The translations under genes and the position numbers were made by a program. The notes under the pieces were generated by a model, which saw only the letters and a program-made list of their open reading frames with translations, was not told where the DNA came from and ran no database searches. From Phenylobacterium sp. (GTDB lineage Bacteria; Pseudomonadota; Alphaproteobacteria; Caulobacterales; Caulobacteraceae), in the NCBI RefSeq assembly GCF_004297125.1, contig NZ_SCVD01000025.1, forward strand, positions 186,001 through 250,000: a stretch of 64,000 bases of DNA, read 5' to 3'. Positions 9,347 through 18,538 of this stretch are shown one piece after another; position 1 is the first letter of the stretch, and every line of letters begins with the position of its first letter.

Positions 9347-10636
9347 ATGAGCCCCGTTGCGCGCATGACGGCCTTCTGCCGCGACTGCTTCTGGCAGGGC
9401 GAGGCCGCCGTGCGCCGCTGCCCGACCTGCGCATCGCCGCGGATCGTGGCGCACGAGGAGCTGGGCCGCCTCGCCATCGCCCACATGGACTGCGACGCCT
9501 TCTACGCCAGCGTCGAGAAGCGCGACCGGCCCGAGTTGCGCGACGTGGCGGTGATCGTGGGCGGCGGCAAGCGGGGGGTGGTCACCACCTGCTGCTACAT
9601 CGCCCGCATCAAGGGCGTGCGTTCGGCGATGCCGATGTTCAAGGCGCTGAAGGCCTGTCCCGAGGCGGTGGTCATCAAGCCCGACTTCAGCAAGTACAAG
9701 GCCGCGAGCCGGCAGATCCTGGGCATGGCGGCTGAACTCACCCCATTGATCCAGAACCTCAGCCTGGACGAGGCCTGGATGGACCTGTCGGGCACCGAGC
9801 GCCTGCACGGCGCGCCGCCGGCGATCACCCTGGCGAAGCTGCAGGCGCGCATCGAGGCCGAGACCGGGCTCACCGTCTCCATCGGCCTGGCGGCGAACAA
9901 GTTCCTGGCCAAGGTGGCCTCCGACCTGGACAAGCCGCGGGGCTTTTCGGTGATCGGCCACGAGGCCCAGGCGTTCCTGGCGCCGAAGCCGGTGCGGATC
10001 CTGCCCGGCGTGGGACCGGCCATGGTCGCCAGCCTGGAGAAGGCCGGCTATCGCACCGTCGGCGACCTCGCGCGGGCCGACGTGAAGGCGCTGGCCGAAC
10101 GATGGGGCGCCTATGGCCTGCGGCTGCACAACCTGTCCCACGGCCGCGACGCCCGCGCGGTCAATCCCAACGAGGCCCGCAAGGGGATCAGCTGCGAGAC
10201 GACGTTCAACGAGGACCTGAGCGCGATTCCCGCCCTGGAGGACAAGCTGGCCCCGCTGTGCGAGCGGGTGGCCGGCCAGGCCCGTTCGGGCGGCGTGGCG
10301 GGCCGCGTGGTCACCCTGAAGCTGCGAACCACCGATTTCCGGATCGTGACACGGCGCCGCACCCTGCCCGTCGCCACCCAGACCGCGCACACCCTGTTCA
10401 AGGTCGGCCGCGAGCTGCTGGCCAAGGAAGCGACCGGTCGGCCATGGCGCTTGATCGGCATCGGGATCGCCGATCTGATCGACGCCGAGACGGCCAGCGA
10501 CGACTTCTTCGCCGAAGGGGAGCGCAAGGCCCTGGCGAGCGAGCGGTCGGTGGATGCGATCCGCGCGCGATTCGGGGCCGGCGCGGTGACCTCCGGACGC
10601 ATCCTGCGGGCCAAGGGCGCGTACAACGAGGAGTGA
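9347..10636 (+). CDS. dinB: DNA polymerase IV with N-terminal zinc ribbon
   Basis: 429-aa Y-family translesion polymerase. The palm motifs are HMDCDAFYASVE (metal-binding Asp, steric-gate Phe/Tyr) and LSLDEAWMDLS (catalytic Asp-Glu); the thumb contains the helix-hairpin-helix LPGVGPAMVASLEKAG. The little-finger domain follows from about residue 270. Unlike E. coli DinB, the protein begins with about 35 residues carrying two CxxC pairs (CRDC and CPTC), a predicted zinc ribbon. The C-terminus shows no QLxLF-type beta-clamp motif that I can recognise with certainty. It bypasses DNA lesions at the fork. Confidence 0.9.
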   Translation: MSPVARMTAFCRDCFWQGEAAVRRCPTCASPRIVAHEELGRLAIAHMDCDAFYASVEKRDRPELRDVAVIVGGGKRGVVTTCCYIARIKGVRSAMPMFKALKACPEAVVIKPDFSKYKAASRQILGMAAELTPLIQNLSLDEAWMDLSGTERLHGAPPAITLAKLQARIEAETGLTVSIGLAANKFLAKVASDLDKPRGFSVIGHEAQAFLAPKPVRILPGVGPAMVASLEKAGYRTVGDLARADVKALAERWGAYGLRLHNLSHGRDARAVNPNEARKGISCETTFNEDLSAIPALEDKLAPLCERVAGQARSGGVAGRVVTLKLRTTDFRIVTRRRTLPVATQTAHTLFKVGRELLAKEATGRPWRLIGIGIADLIDAETASDDFFAEGERKALASERSVDAIRARFGAGAVTSGRILRAKGAYNEE

Positions 10637-10770
10637 CCGGAACGCCTGATCAAATACGCGCCGAGGGCGCCTCAATCGTGGCCGTGACGATTCATCCCTT
10701 CCAAAAGGCGCTATCTTCCATATCTAATCGAGTTGGCGGCCGACCATCGCCGCCGCAGGAGAACCGAAAC

Positions 10771-11100
10771 ATGAGCGAACGGAAGGAAGGTGGAGCTGAC
10801 ACCGGCGTTCGCTCGACGGTGATCACACAGACCAAGCCGAAGACGCAGAAACCGTCGATGTATCGGGTTCTGCTGCTCAATGACGACTACACGCCGATGG
10901 AATTCGTCGTCTACGTACTTGAGCAATTCTTCAATAAGTCGCGCGAAGATGCGACTCGCATAATGCTTCATGTCCATCAACACGGCGTGGGCGTTTGCGG
11001 GGTCTACACATACGAAGTGGCGGAAACAAAAGTGGCCCAGGTCGTTGATACGGCGCGGCGGCATCAGCACCCGCTGCAGTGCACCATGGAGAAGGATTAA
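10771..11100 (+). CDS. clpS: ClpS adaptor for ClpAP
   Basis: 109-aa N-end-rule adaptor that hands substrates to ClpA. The conserved ClpS core is visible: VLLLNDDYTPMEFVVYVL (substrate-pocket Asn-Asp), MLHVHQHGVGVCGVYTYEVAE and the terminal LQCTMEKD. The about 30-residue N-terminal extension is flexible, as expected for substrate transfer. The start at ATG 10771 follows an AGGAGAACCGAAAC ribosome binding site. clpA begins six bases after the stop, so the two are co-transcribed. Confidence 0.95.
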   Translation: MSERKEGGADTGVRSTVITQTKPKTQKPSMYRVLLLNDDYTPMEFVVYVLEQFFNKSREDATRIMLHVHQHGVGVCGVYTYEVAETKVAQVVDTARRHQHPLQCTMEKD

Positions 11101-11106
11101 AGGCTC

Positions 11107-13422
11107 TTGCCTTCATTTTCCCGCCAACTCGAAGAATCCCTGCATCGCGCCGTGGCGTACGCCAATCAGCGCAAGCACGAATACGCCACCCTGGAGCATT
11201 TGCTCCTCAGCCTGATCGACGACGAGGACGCCGCCGGCGTGATGCGCGCCTGCGACGTGGAACTCGGCGCGTTGCGCACCACGCTCACGAACTACGTGGA
11301 CAATGAGCTGCGCTCGCTGGTCGTCGATGACGGTGAGGACGCCAAGCCCACGGCCGGCTTCCAGCGCGTGATCCAGCGCGCGGTCATCCACGTCCAGTCC
11401 TCGGGTCGAGAGGAAGTCACCGGCGCCAATGTGCTGGTGGCCATCTTCTCGGAACGCGAGAGCCACGCCGCCTACTTCCTGCAGGAGCAGGACATGACGC
11501 GGTACGACGCGGTGAACTACATCGCCCACGGCATCGCCAAGAAGGCCGGCGCCGCCGAGGCCAAGCCCGTGAAGGGCGCCGAGGACGAGGACAAGCCGCA
11601 GGTGAAGACGGGCGGCGAGGCCCTCGAAGCGTACTGCGTGAACCTCAACGAGAAGGCCAAGCAGGGTAAGGTCGATCCGCTGATCGGCCGGATGCAGGAA
11701 GTCGAACGCTGCATCCAGATCCTCTGCCGCAGGACCAAGAACAATCCCCTGCTCGTGGGCGACCCGGGCGTCGGCAAGACCGCGATCGCGGAAGGTCTGG
11801 CGCGCAAGATCGTCAACAAGCAGGTCCCCGAGGTCCTGGCCAACTCGACAATCTTCTCGCTCGACATGGGCGCGCTGCTGGCCGGCACCCGCTATCGCGG
11901 CGACTTCGAAGAGCGCGTGAAGCAGGTGGTCAAGGAACTGGAGAACCACCCCGACGCGGTCCTGTTCATCGACGAAATCCACACGGTGATCGGCGCGGGC
12001 GCGACCTCGGGCGGGGCGATGGACGCCTCCAATCTGCTGAAGCCGGCCCTCGCTTCGGGCACCCTGCGCTGCATGGGCTCCACGACCTACAAGGAGTTCC
12101 GCCAGCACTTCGAGAAGGATCGGGCCCTGGTCCGGCGCTTCCAGAAGATCGACGTGAACGAGCCCACGATCGAGGACACGATCAAGATCCTGAAGGGCCT
12201 GAAGGTCTACTACGAGGAGTTCCACAAGCTCCGCTACACCAACGACGCCATCAAGGCGGCGGTGGAGCTGTCGGCCAAGTACATCAACGACCGCAAGCTG
12301 CCCGACAAGGCGATCGACATCATCGACGAGGCCGGCGCTTCGCAGATGCTGCTGGCCGAGGGCAAGCGGAAGAAGATCATCGGCCTGAAGGAGGTCGAAG
12401 CCGTCGTCGCCAAGATCGCCCGCATCCCGCCGAAGTCGGTCTCCAAGTCCGACACCGAGGCGCTGAAGCAACTGGAAAGCGACCTGAAGCGCGCGGTCTA
12501 CGGGCAGGACGACGCCATCGACCAGCTCAGCTCCGCCATGAAAATGGCCAGGGCCGGTCTGCGCGACGCCCAGAAGCCGATCGGCTGCTATCTGTTCTCG
12601 GGCCCGACCGGCACCGGCAAGACCGAAACGGCCCGGCAACTGGCCTCCACCCTGGGCATCGAGCTCCTGCGGTTCGACATGTCGGAGTACATGGAGCGCC
12701 ACACGGTCAGCCGCCTGATCGGCGCGCCTCCCGGCTATGTCGGCTTCGACCAGGGCGGCCTGCTGACGGACGCGGTCGATCAGCATCCACATTCGGTGGT
12801 GCTGCTGGACGAGATCGAGAAGGCGCATCCGGACGTCTTCAACATCCTGCTCCAGGTCATGGACCACGGGCAGCTGACCGACTCGAACGGCAAGAAGATC
12901 GACTTCCGCAACGTGGTCCTGATCATGACCACCAACGCCGGCGCCTCCGACGCCCAGAAGAACTCGATCGGCTTCGGTCGCGGCAAGGCGGACGACGAGG
13001 TCGAGGAGGCCCTGAAGCGCCTCTTCACCCCGGAGTTCCGCAACCGCCTCGACGCCGTGGTCCAGTTCAAGCCGCTGACGCCCGAGATCATCCGCCTGGT
13101 GGTCCAGAAGTTCGTCATGCAGCTGGAAGCCCAGCTGGCGGATCGCCACGTGACCATCGAGAGCACGGACGAGGCGGCCGACTGGCTGGCCAAGAACGGC
13201 TTCGACGAACTCTACGGCGCCCGGCCGCTGGCCCGAGTGATCCAGGAGAACATCAAGAAGCCGCTCGCCGATGAGATCCTCTTCGGTCGCCTGATCAAGG
13301 GCGGCCACGTGAAGGTGGTGCTCAAGGACGGCAAGCTGGCCTTCGAGATCGAGGGTGAGGAACGCGAACGCGGCGCCCCGGTGGTCGAAAGCCCGGCGGA
13401 AGAGGCCGAGCCGGTCGACTGA
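11107..13422 (+). CDS. clpA: ClpA ATP-dependent protease ATPase subunit
   Basis: 771-aa AAA+ unfoldase partner of ClpP. It has an N-terminal repeat domain (LEESLHRAVAYANQRKHEYATLEH), a first ATPase with Walker A GDPGVGKT near residue 217 and Walker B LFIDEIH, and a second ATPase with GPTGTGKT near 499 and VLLDEIEKAHPDV. The IGF-like loop that docks to ClpP (NSIGFGRG) is present. The start is TTG 11107, supported by a GGAGAAGGATTAA ribosome binding site overlapping the clpS end and by the family N-terminus MPSFSRxLEE. A strong terminator follows. Confidence 0.96.
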   Translation: MPSFSRQLEESLHRAVAYANQRKHEYATLEHLLLSLIDDEDAAGVMRACDVELGALRTTLTNYVDNELRSLVVDDGEDAKPTAGFQRVIQRAVIHVQSSGREEVTGANVLVAIFSERESHAAYFLQEQDMTRYDAVNYIAHGIAKKAGAAEAKPVKGAEDEDKPQVKTGGEALEAYCVNLNEKAKQGKVDPLIGRMQEVERCIQILCRRTKNNPLLVGDPGVGKTAIAEGLARKIVNKQVPEVLANSTIFSLDMGALLAGTRYRGDFEERVKQVVKELENHPDAVLFIDEIHTVIGAGATSGGAMDASNLLKPALASGTLRCMGSTTYKEFRQHFEKDRALVRRFQKIDVNEPTIEDTIKILKGLKVYYEEFHKLRYTNDAIKAAVELSAKYINDRKLPDKAIDIIDEAGASQMLLAEGKRKKIIGLKEVEAVVAKIARIPPKSVSKSDTEALKQLESDLKRAVYGQDDAIDQLSSAMKMARAGLRDAQKPIGCYLFSGPTGTGKTETARQLASTLGIELLRFDMSEYMERHTVSRLIGAPPGYVGFDQGGLLTDAVDQHPHSVVLLDEIEKAHPDVFNILLQVMDHGQLTDSNGKKIDFRNVVLIMTTNAGASDAQKNSIGFGRGKADDEVEEALKRLFTPEFRNRLDAVVQFKPLTPEIIRLVVQKFVMQLEAQLADRHVTIESTDEAADWLAKNGFDELYGARPLARVIQENIKKPLADEILFGRLIKGGHVKVVLKDGKLAFEIEGEERERGAPVVESPAEEAEPVD

Positions 13423-13441
13423 TCGGACGCGACGCAACGGC

Positions 13442-13474
13442 AGAGGGCCCCGGACCACGTCCGGGGCTCTTTTC
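13442..13474 (+). terminator. rho-independent terminator after clpA
   Basis: GC-rich hairpin pairing AGAG/CCCCGGAC with GTCCGGGGCTCT around a short loop, followed by TTTT. It lies 19 bases after the clpA stop and ends the clpS-clpA transcript. Confidence 0.85.
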
Positions 13475-13485
13475 GTATCAGGCCT

Positions 13486-14448
13486 TCACATCGGCGTCGG
13501 TCGGCGCAGCACGTCCCGGAGCCACGCCGCCACGACGAGCTTCGCCGGCAGCCGGGCGCGGCGGCCGTTCTTCGTTGGCCAGCGCCATCGTCCGGTGCGG
13601 ACATCCGGCGGCAGGCGCAGGCGCAGGCGCCCGGCCTCTACGTCCGAGTACATCGGCGTGTAGTAGAGGCAGTCGGCGAAGTAGTGGTGCGCCACGATGC
13701 TACGCCGCGTCGTCCCGGCGGTCTGGATGGGCGCGCCGCCGTGGGCCAGGTTCGCTGCCCAGACGAACGCCCAGCCCTTCTTCACCAGCGCCTCGCGCCT
13801 CGACAGGCCCGCGCGCTCCAGGGATTCGGCGTAGCGCGGCACATAGGTGGACTCGTAATCGTCATAGCCGGGCTGATCGGTGTTCACCCCGGCGCCCCGC
13901 ATCGTCATCACCGGCAGCCGGTGGCTTCCGGGATAGTAGACCAGCGGCCCGGCGTCCGCGCTCACGTCCTCCAGCGCGATCCAGACGCCGCACATGAAGC
14001 GCTCGGGCTCCGAATGGAAGTGGATCGCGTCGGAATGGATCGGTTGCTGGGTGCCTTGCCGAAAGTTGAGCGTCTGGAAGGCGAACGGCTCGCGCCCGTA
14101 GGCCTCGTACAGTAGCTGGCTCATGCGCGGCCACGTCGCGAGCCGTCGCACGGCCGGCGAGCGATACCAGGCGTCCTGCACCCGGCTCGCGCCCTTCAGG
14201 AAATACCCGTCGGTTTCCGCCACCGCCTGATCGCAGAGGCCGCGCGCCTCGTCCCCGAGATCGACAAGTGCCATTCCGTCCCGCGCGAAGTCGCGGATGA
14301 AGCGTTCAGTCTCGGGATCGAACGCCGACTGTGCGAGGTACGCCTCAAGTTGCGCGGACTCGAACCAGGGCGTCGAGACCTGGTCCGTGCCGATTCCCCT
14401 GCCAGGCCGCGTCAAGCGAAACTCCCCGAATCCGGCATGCAGGGTCAC
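13486..14448 (-). CDS. phytanoyl-CoA dioxygenase (PhyH) family protein
   Basis: 320-aa Fe(II)/2-oxoglutarate oxygenase-like protein. The metal ligands are visible as His and Asp in PIHSDAIHFHS and a distal His in NLAHGGAPI; the 2OG-binding Arg is in TTRRSIVAHHY. The double-stranded beta-helix core is covered by GPLVYYPGSHRLP. Family members hydroxylate lipids or small metabolites; the substrate here is unknown. It converges with clpA across its terminator. Confidence 0.8.
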   Translation of the reverse strand: MTLHAGFGEFRLTRPGRGIGTDQVSTPWFESAQLEAYLAQSAFDPETERFIRDFARDGMALVDLGDEARGLCDQAVAETDGYFLKGASRVQDAWYRSPAVRRLATWPRMSQLLYEAYGREPFAFQTLNFRQGTQQPIHSDAIHFHSEPERFMCGVWIALEDVSADAGPLVYYPGSHRLPVMTMRGAGVNTDQPGYDDYESTYVPRYAESLERAGLSRREALVKKGWAFVWAANLAHGGAPIQTAGTTRRSIVAHHYFADCLYYTPMYSDVEAGRLRLRLPPDVRTGRWRWPTKNGRRARLPAKLVVAAWLRDVLRRPTPM

Positions 14449-14491
14449 GGCTTTTCAGCCGGTTGCAAAGGCCCCGCGCCCAGTGGTCGGG

Positions 14492-14929
14492 TCAGCTGAT
14501 CTTCGCCGCGATCTGGGCCGCCAGGGTCTTCAGCTCGTCCATGTCGGCCATGCCCCCGACCCCGTGACCCTTCAGCGGCTGGCCCTCCCAGCGCGGGATG
14601 ATGTGGAAGTGGAGGTGGTAGACCGTCTGGCCGGACGCGGCGCCGTTGAACTGGGTGATGACCAGGCCGTCGGGCTCGAGCGCCGCCCGCACCGCCCTGG
14701 CCACCCGCTGAACGCCCAGCATCAGCGGCCCGATGACCCGCGGCTCCTCCTCCAGGAAGTTGCGCGCCGTCGAATGCTTGGGGATCACCAGGGTGTGGCC
14801 CCTGGCCTGCGGGAAGACGTCCATGAACGCCATCACGTGCTCGTCCTCGAACACGCGCACCGAGGGCGCCTCGCCCCGCAGGATCTTCGCGAAGATGTTG
14901 CCCGCGTCGTAGGTCCCGTCCAAGCTCAT
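14492..14929 (-). CDS. HIT family nucleotide-binding hydrolase
   Basis: 145-aa histidine-triad protein. The HIT signature HLHFHIIPRW is near residue 105 and contains the nucleophilic central His. N-terminal NIFAKILRGEAPS and GHTLVIPKHS are typical of the Hint/PKCI-like branch, which cleaves nucleoside phosphoramidates. The start is ATG 14929, shortly after which the family N-terminus begins. It is divergent from the DUF4287 gene, with 54 bases between. Confidence 0.88.
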   Translation of the reverse strand: MSLDGTYDAGNIFAKILRGEAPSVRVFEDEHVMAFMDVFPQARGHTLVIPKHSTARNFLEEEPRVIGPLMLGVQRVARAVRAALEPDGLVITQFNGAASGQTVYHLHFHIIPRWEGQPLKGHGVGGMADMDELKTLAAQIAAKIS

Positions 14930-14983
14930 GCGGCGCTCCTCAAACTGTGGCGCCACGCGTAGCAAATCGCTTCGGAGGGGGGA

Positions 14984-15562
14984 ATGTCGGACAAGCCGGC
15001 CAGCATGACGGCGCGCCAGGAGAAATGGTTCGCCTCGATCCTGGAGAGCATGGAGCGCGAGACCGGCAAGACCCTGGACGAATGGGTCGCCATCGCCCGC
15101 ACCTGCCCCGAGACCAAGCCGGCCAAGCGCAAGGCCTGGTTCAAGGAACACCACGGGATCGGCACGAACCGGGCCAGCATCATCCTGGGCAAGGCGTTCC
15201 CGGAGACCTCTCACTGGGCGGAGCCGGACGACCTGCGCGCGAAGCTGTGGGCCGACCCCAAGTCGGCGGCGATCCTGGAGGCGGTGGAGGCGGCCGTCGC
15301 GGGCTTCCCCGGCCTGGTGTCCGCCCAGCGAAAGGGCTTCACCGCCTTCTCGCGGGAATTCCAGTTCGCCTCGGTGCGGCCGGTCAAGGGCGGAGGAGCC
15401 AGGCTGGGCCTGGCGGTCGAACCCGCCTCAGATCCCCGCCTCGCCCCCCCGAAGAACGAGGGCTGGAGCGAACGGCTCAAGGCCGTGCTGCCGTTGTCCT
15501 CGCCGACAGAGGTCGACACCTCGGTGAAGGCGTTGCTGAAGCAGGCCTGGGAACGGTCCTAG
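14984..15562 (+). CDS. DUF4287/DUF5655 domain protein
   Basis: 192-aa soluble protein. The N-terminal half (MTARQEKWFASILESMERET and KRKAWFKEHHGIGTNRASII) is the helical DUF4287 pattern. The C-terminal half (KSAAILEAVEAAVAGFPG, FSREFQFASVRPVKGGGARL) is the DUF5655 pattern, whose fold recalls transport-associated or nucleic-acid-binding modules. No function is established. The start ATG 14984 follows GGAGGGGGGA. Confidence 0.75.
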   Translation: MSDKPASMTARQEKWFASILESMERETGKTLDEWVAIARTCPETKPAKRKAWFKEHHGIGTNRASIILGKAFPETSHWAEPDDLRAKLWADPKSAAILEAVEAAVAGFPGLVSAQRKGFTAFSREFQFASVRPVKGGGARLGLAVEPASDPRLAPPKNEGWSERLKAVLPLSSPTEVDTSVKALLKQAWERS

Positions 15563-16722
15563 AGCTCCGCCTTGAACGGCGAAAACTCCTCCTCCAGCCA
15601 CTCCATCTCCTGCTCCACTCCGGCGCGCTCCTCCGCCAGGAACCGCTCGACGGGCCCGCGCAGCGCGGGGTCGGCGATGTAGTGGGCGCTGTAGACCGGC
15701 TTGGGCAGGTAGCCGCGGGCGATCTTGTGCTGGCCCTGCGCGCCCGCCTCCACCCGGGGCAGTCCGTGATCGATGGCCCATTCGATGGCCTGGTAGTAGC
15801 AGAGTTCGAAATGCAGGAAGGGCACGTCCTCGACGCAGCCCCAGTGGCGGCCGTAGAGGCAGTCGCCGCCGATCAGGTTCAGGGCGCCGGCGATCCACTG
15901 GCCATCGCGGCGCGCCATGATCAGCAGCACCCGGTCGGCCATCCGCTCCCCCAGCAGCGAGAAGAAGCCGCGGGTGAGGTAGGGCCGGCCCCACTTGCGC
16001 GACCCGGTGTCCATGTAGAACCGGAAGAAGGCGTCCCAGTGATCCTCGGTGATATCCGCGCCGGTCAGGCAGGCGACTTCGACGCCCGCCTGGGCGTCGC
16101 GCCGTTCCCGGCGGATCGTCTTGCGCCGGCCCGAGGACAGGGCCCCGAGGAAGTCCTCGAAGTCGCGGTAGCCGCGATTCTCCCAGTGGTACTGCTGGCC
16201 CTCGCGCCGCCCCAGCCCCTGCTCGCCCATCCAGCGCCATTCCGCTTCGGTGAGGAAGTTCAGGTTCAGGCCGGACGCGCCATAGCGCTCGCACAGCGTC
16301 AACCCGCCGCCCAGCAGCAGCCGCCACGCCTCCGTCTGGTCCACGTCGGGGCGGGCCAGGAGCCGCGGGCCGGTGGCCGGGACGAAGGGCGCCGCCGACA
16401 GCAGCTTCGGATAGTACCGGCCCCCTGCCCGCTCGTAGGCGTCGGCCCAGGCGTGGTCGAAGACGTATTCGCCCTGGCTGTGGCTCTTCAGGTAGAGGGG
16501 CATCACCGCGGCGACCTGGCCGGCCTCGTCCTCGATCGAGAGGTGCTGAGGCCCCCAGCCCGTGCGCTCGACCGCACAGCTGGCCTCTTCCAGGGCGTGC
16601 AGAAAGTCGAAGCGGATGAAGGGATTGGCGTCGTAGGCGGGATTGTCGGCGCAGGCGTCCCAGGCTTCGCGGCCGATCTCGGAGATGCGGCGGGAAATCT
16701 TCACCGCCGGCGTCAGACTCAC
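15559..16722 (-). CDS. COG3146/DUF482 peptidogalycan-like GNAT-fold protein
   Basis: 387-aa protein of the FemAB-like acyltransferase group often labelled peptidogalycan biosynthesis/recognition. Characteristic segments are ANPFIRFDFLHALEEASC at the N-terminus, SSGRRKTIRRERRDAQ, and QHKIARGYLPKPVYSAHYI at the C-terminus. The GTG at 16722 overlaps the stop of the upstream phosphodiesterase as GTGA, so translation is probably coupled; an upstream ATG would lie inside that gene. The biochemical role is not established. Confidence 0.78.
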   Translation of the reverse strand: MSLTPAVKISRRISEIGREAWDACADNPAYDANPFIRFDFLHALEEASCAVERTGWGPQHLSIEDEAGQVAAVMPLYLKSHSQGEYVFDHAWADAYERAGGRYYPKLLSAAPFVPATGPRLLARPDVDQTEAWRLLLGGGLTLCERYGASGLNLNFLTEAEWRWMGEQGLGRREGQQYHWENRGYRDFEDFLGALSSGRRKTIRRERRDAQAGVEVACLTGADITEDHWDAFFRFYMDTGSRKWGRPYLTRGFFSLLGERMADRVLLIMARRDGQWIAGALNLIGGDCLYGRHWGCVEDVPFLHFELCYYQAIEWAIDHGLPRVEAGAQGQHKIARGYLPKPVYSAHYIADPALRGPVERFLAEERAGVEQEMEWLEEEFSPFKAEL

Positions 16723-17480
16723 GCCTTGGCTTCCATGGGGGCGAACCCTTCGAAGATCAGGTTGTCGCAGCCGTCCTTGACCGCGTCCCACTGGGCCGGT
16801 TCGCGCACGGTCCAGGCGACCACGGGCATGCCCTTGTCGCGCAGCGCCTGGGCCCTGGGGCTGGGAAGCATGTCGAGACCCAGGGCCAGGAAATGCGGCC
16901 GGGCGATCTCCACGTGCTCCAGGGCGGCGAACGACCGGCGCTGGGCCTCGGCCATGTTCGCGGCCTTGGCGTAGGAATAGCTGTCGAGGCCGCGCAGCAC
17001 GCCTGGATAGCGGTCGGCGAACCAGGCATGGGAATAGGGGTTGAAGCCGATCACGCAGAGTGGGCCGTTGTGGTCGGCGATCACCTCATGCACCCGCTGC
17101 TCCAGCGGGCCCACTTCGCCGTAGGGCGTCTTCAATTCGATGTGAACCATCGCCCGATGGCCGACGACCGCCAGGGTTTCGAGCAGGGTCGGGATCTTCT
17201 CGTCCGTGCCGACCAGGCGCAGATCGGCCAGCTCTGCCGCACTGCGGTCGCGCAGGCGACCCTCGGCGCCGGTCATGCGCGCCAGCTTGTCGTCGTGGAA
17301 GACCATGGCCTCGCCGTCGGCCGAGAGCTGGACGTCCAGCTCGACGCCGTAGCCGGCCGCGCAGGCCGCCTGGAAGGCGCTCAGCGAATTCTCCGGCGCG
17401 CCGCCCGGGCTCCAGAGCCCCCGATGCGCGATCGGGGGATGGAAGAGAAGTTCCCAGGCTTGGCCGAAGCCGTTCTTCAC
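16719..17480 (-). CDS. glycerophosphodiester phosphodiesterase
   Basis: 253-aa cytoplasmic GDPD TIM barrel. The catalytic signature is present: AHRG near residue 18, APENSLSAF, VELDVQLSADG for metal binding, and VFHDDKLARMT for the second catalytic His. It hydrolyses glycerophosphodiesters to glycerol-3-phosphate and an alcohol. It overlaps RidA by ATGA upstream and the COG3146 gene by GTGA downstream, so all three form one tight operon. Confidence 0.88.
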   Translation of the reverse strand: MKNGFGQAWELLFHPPIAHRGLWSPGGAPENSLSAFQAACAAGYGVELDVQLSADGEAMVFHDDKLARMTGAEGRLRDRSAAELADLRLVGTDEKIPTLLETLAVVGHRAMVHIELKTPYGEVGPLEQRVHEVIADHNGPLCVIGFNPYSHAWFADRYPGVLRGLDSYSYAKAANMAEAQRRSFAALEHVEIARPHFLALGLDMLPSPRAQALRDKGMPVVAWTVREPAQWDAVKDGCDNLIFEGFAPMEAKA

Positions 17481-17938
17481 TTGACCTGCACCACGGCGTC
17501 GACCTCGACCGCAAAATTCATCGGCAGGCGGTAGACGCCGACGGCAGACCGGGCGTGGCGGCCCGCGTCGCCGAACGCCTCCACCATCAGGTCGGAGCAG
17601 CCGTTCACCACCTGCGGGATCTCGAAGAAGCCCGGGCCGGCCTGGACGAAGGCGCCCAGCTTCACGACGCGGACAACCCGGTCGAGATCGCCTTCGCAGG
17701 CGGCCTTCATCTGGGCCAGCAGGCTGAGGCCACAGAGGCGCGCGGCCCGCCTGGCGGTCTCCAGGTCGACGTCCTCGCCGACCACGCCGCGGACGCCGCC
17801 GGACGCGTCCAGCGACACCTGGCCGGAGATGTGGACCAGCTCGCCCACCCTCACGAAGGGGACGTAGTTGGCCACCGGGGCGTTGGGCTTGGGCAGCTCG
17901 ACGCCGGCGGCGGCGAGGCGATCTTCGACTTGCGACAT
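17477..17938 (-). CDS. RidA family reactive-intermediate deaminase
   Basis: 153-aa YjgF/YER057c/UK114 family protein of the slightly longer type. Key segments are VHISGQVSLDASG, GDLDRVVRVVKLGAFVQ and ARSAVGVYRLPMNFAVEVDAVV, which hold the conserved Arg and Glu that bind enamine/imine intermediates. It is the first gene of an operon with GDPD and the COG3146 protein, and its 3' end overlaps GDPD by 4 bp. An upstream terminator isolates it from the phasin gene. Confidence 0.85.
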   Translation of the reverse strand: MSQVEDRLAAAGVELPKPNAPVANYVPFVRVGELVHISGQVSLDASGGVRGVVGEDVDLETARRAARLCGLSLLAQMKAACEGDLDRVVRVVKLGAFVQAGPGFFEIPQVVNGCSDLMVEAFGDAGRHARSAVGVYRLPMNFAVEVDAVVQVK

Positions 17939-17965
17939 AGGCGAACCTCTAGCGCTCGCCGAGGC

Positions 17966-17998
17966 AAAGAAAAAGGGCCGGCCCTTCGGGCCGACCCT
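17966..17998 (-). terminator. terminator of the phasin transcript
   Basis: Read on the minus strand, a hairpin AGGGTCGGCCC-GAA-GGGCCGGCCC is followed by CTTTTTCTTT. It lies 27 bases downstream of the phasin stop and just before the RidA gene. Confidence 0.8.
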
Positions 17999-18024
17999 CT
18001 CGCTTACGCTTACTGAACTCAGGC

Positions 18025-18459
18025 CTAGCGGACGGCTTGGAACTTCTCGACGACCGCGGTCACGCGTTCGTTGAGCGGCTTCATGGATTCCTTCACCGAC
18101 GAGGAGACGGTTTCGGACATCGCGCCGAACTGGGCCATGTAGGTTTCCAGAGCGGTCTTGGCGAAGGCGGTCTGGAGTTCGACCACTTCCTGCACGCTCT
18201 TGGCGCCGGCGAGCGACTTGGCGGCGCTCACCTGGGTGTCGAAGACGGCCTTCGAGAAGGCCATCGCCTGGGCGCCCAGGGCTTCCGCGCCCTTGGCCGA
18301 AGCCGTCGCCGAGGCGACAACCGCTTCCAGGTTCTTCTTCGAGTAGGTGTTCATCTCGTTCATCGCGGCGAGACCCTTTTCGACGCCTTCCTTGAAGGCG
18401 ACGTTGGAGGCGGCGGTGAACTGTTCGACGGTGGTCTTCGCGGCGTCGGCGGCGGCCAT
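18025..18459 (-). CDS. phasin family protein
   Basis: 144-aa helical granule-associated protein. The phasin pattern is clear: amphipathic helices rich in Ala, Val, Thr and Gln, FKEGVEKGLAAMNEMNTYSKKN, then KSVQEVVELQTAFAKTALETYM. Phasins coat polyhydroxyalkanoate granules and limit their size. ATG 18459 has an AGGAGCCCTCCC leader. Two TGCAGTGCA boxes upstream fit PhaR operator patterns, so expression is probably de-repressed when polyhydroxybutyrate accumulates. Confidence 0.88.
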   Translation of the reverse strand: MAAADAAKTTVEQFTAASNVAFKEGVEKGLAAMNEMNTYSKKNLEAVVASATASAKGAEALGAQAMAFSKAVFDTQVSAAKSLAGAKSVQEVVELQTAFAKTALETYMAQFGAMSETVSSSVKESMKPLNERVTAVVEKFQAVR

Positions 18460-18538
18460 GGGAGGGCTCCTGAAACGTTGGGACGATAGGGCGGGTCGGG
18501 GCGCAGGCCCCCTCGGATCACACCCCCTTGTCTCATGT

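Noticed and set aside
11113..13458. Long open frame (about 780 codons) antisense to clpA
   Set aside because: GC-rich third positions create long antisense frames; composition and motifs belong to ClpA on the plus strand and the antisense product has no family features.
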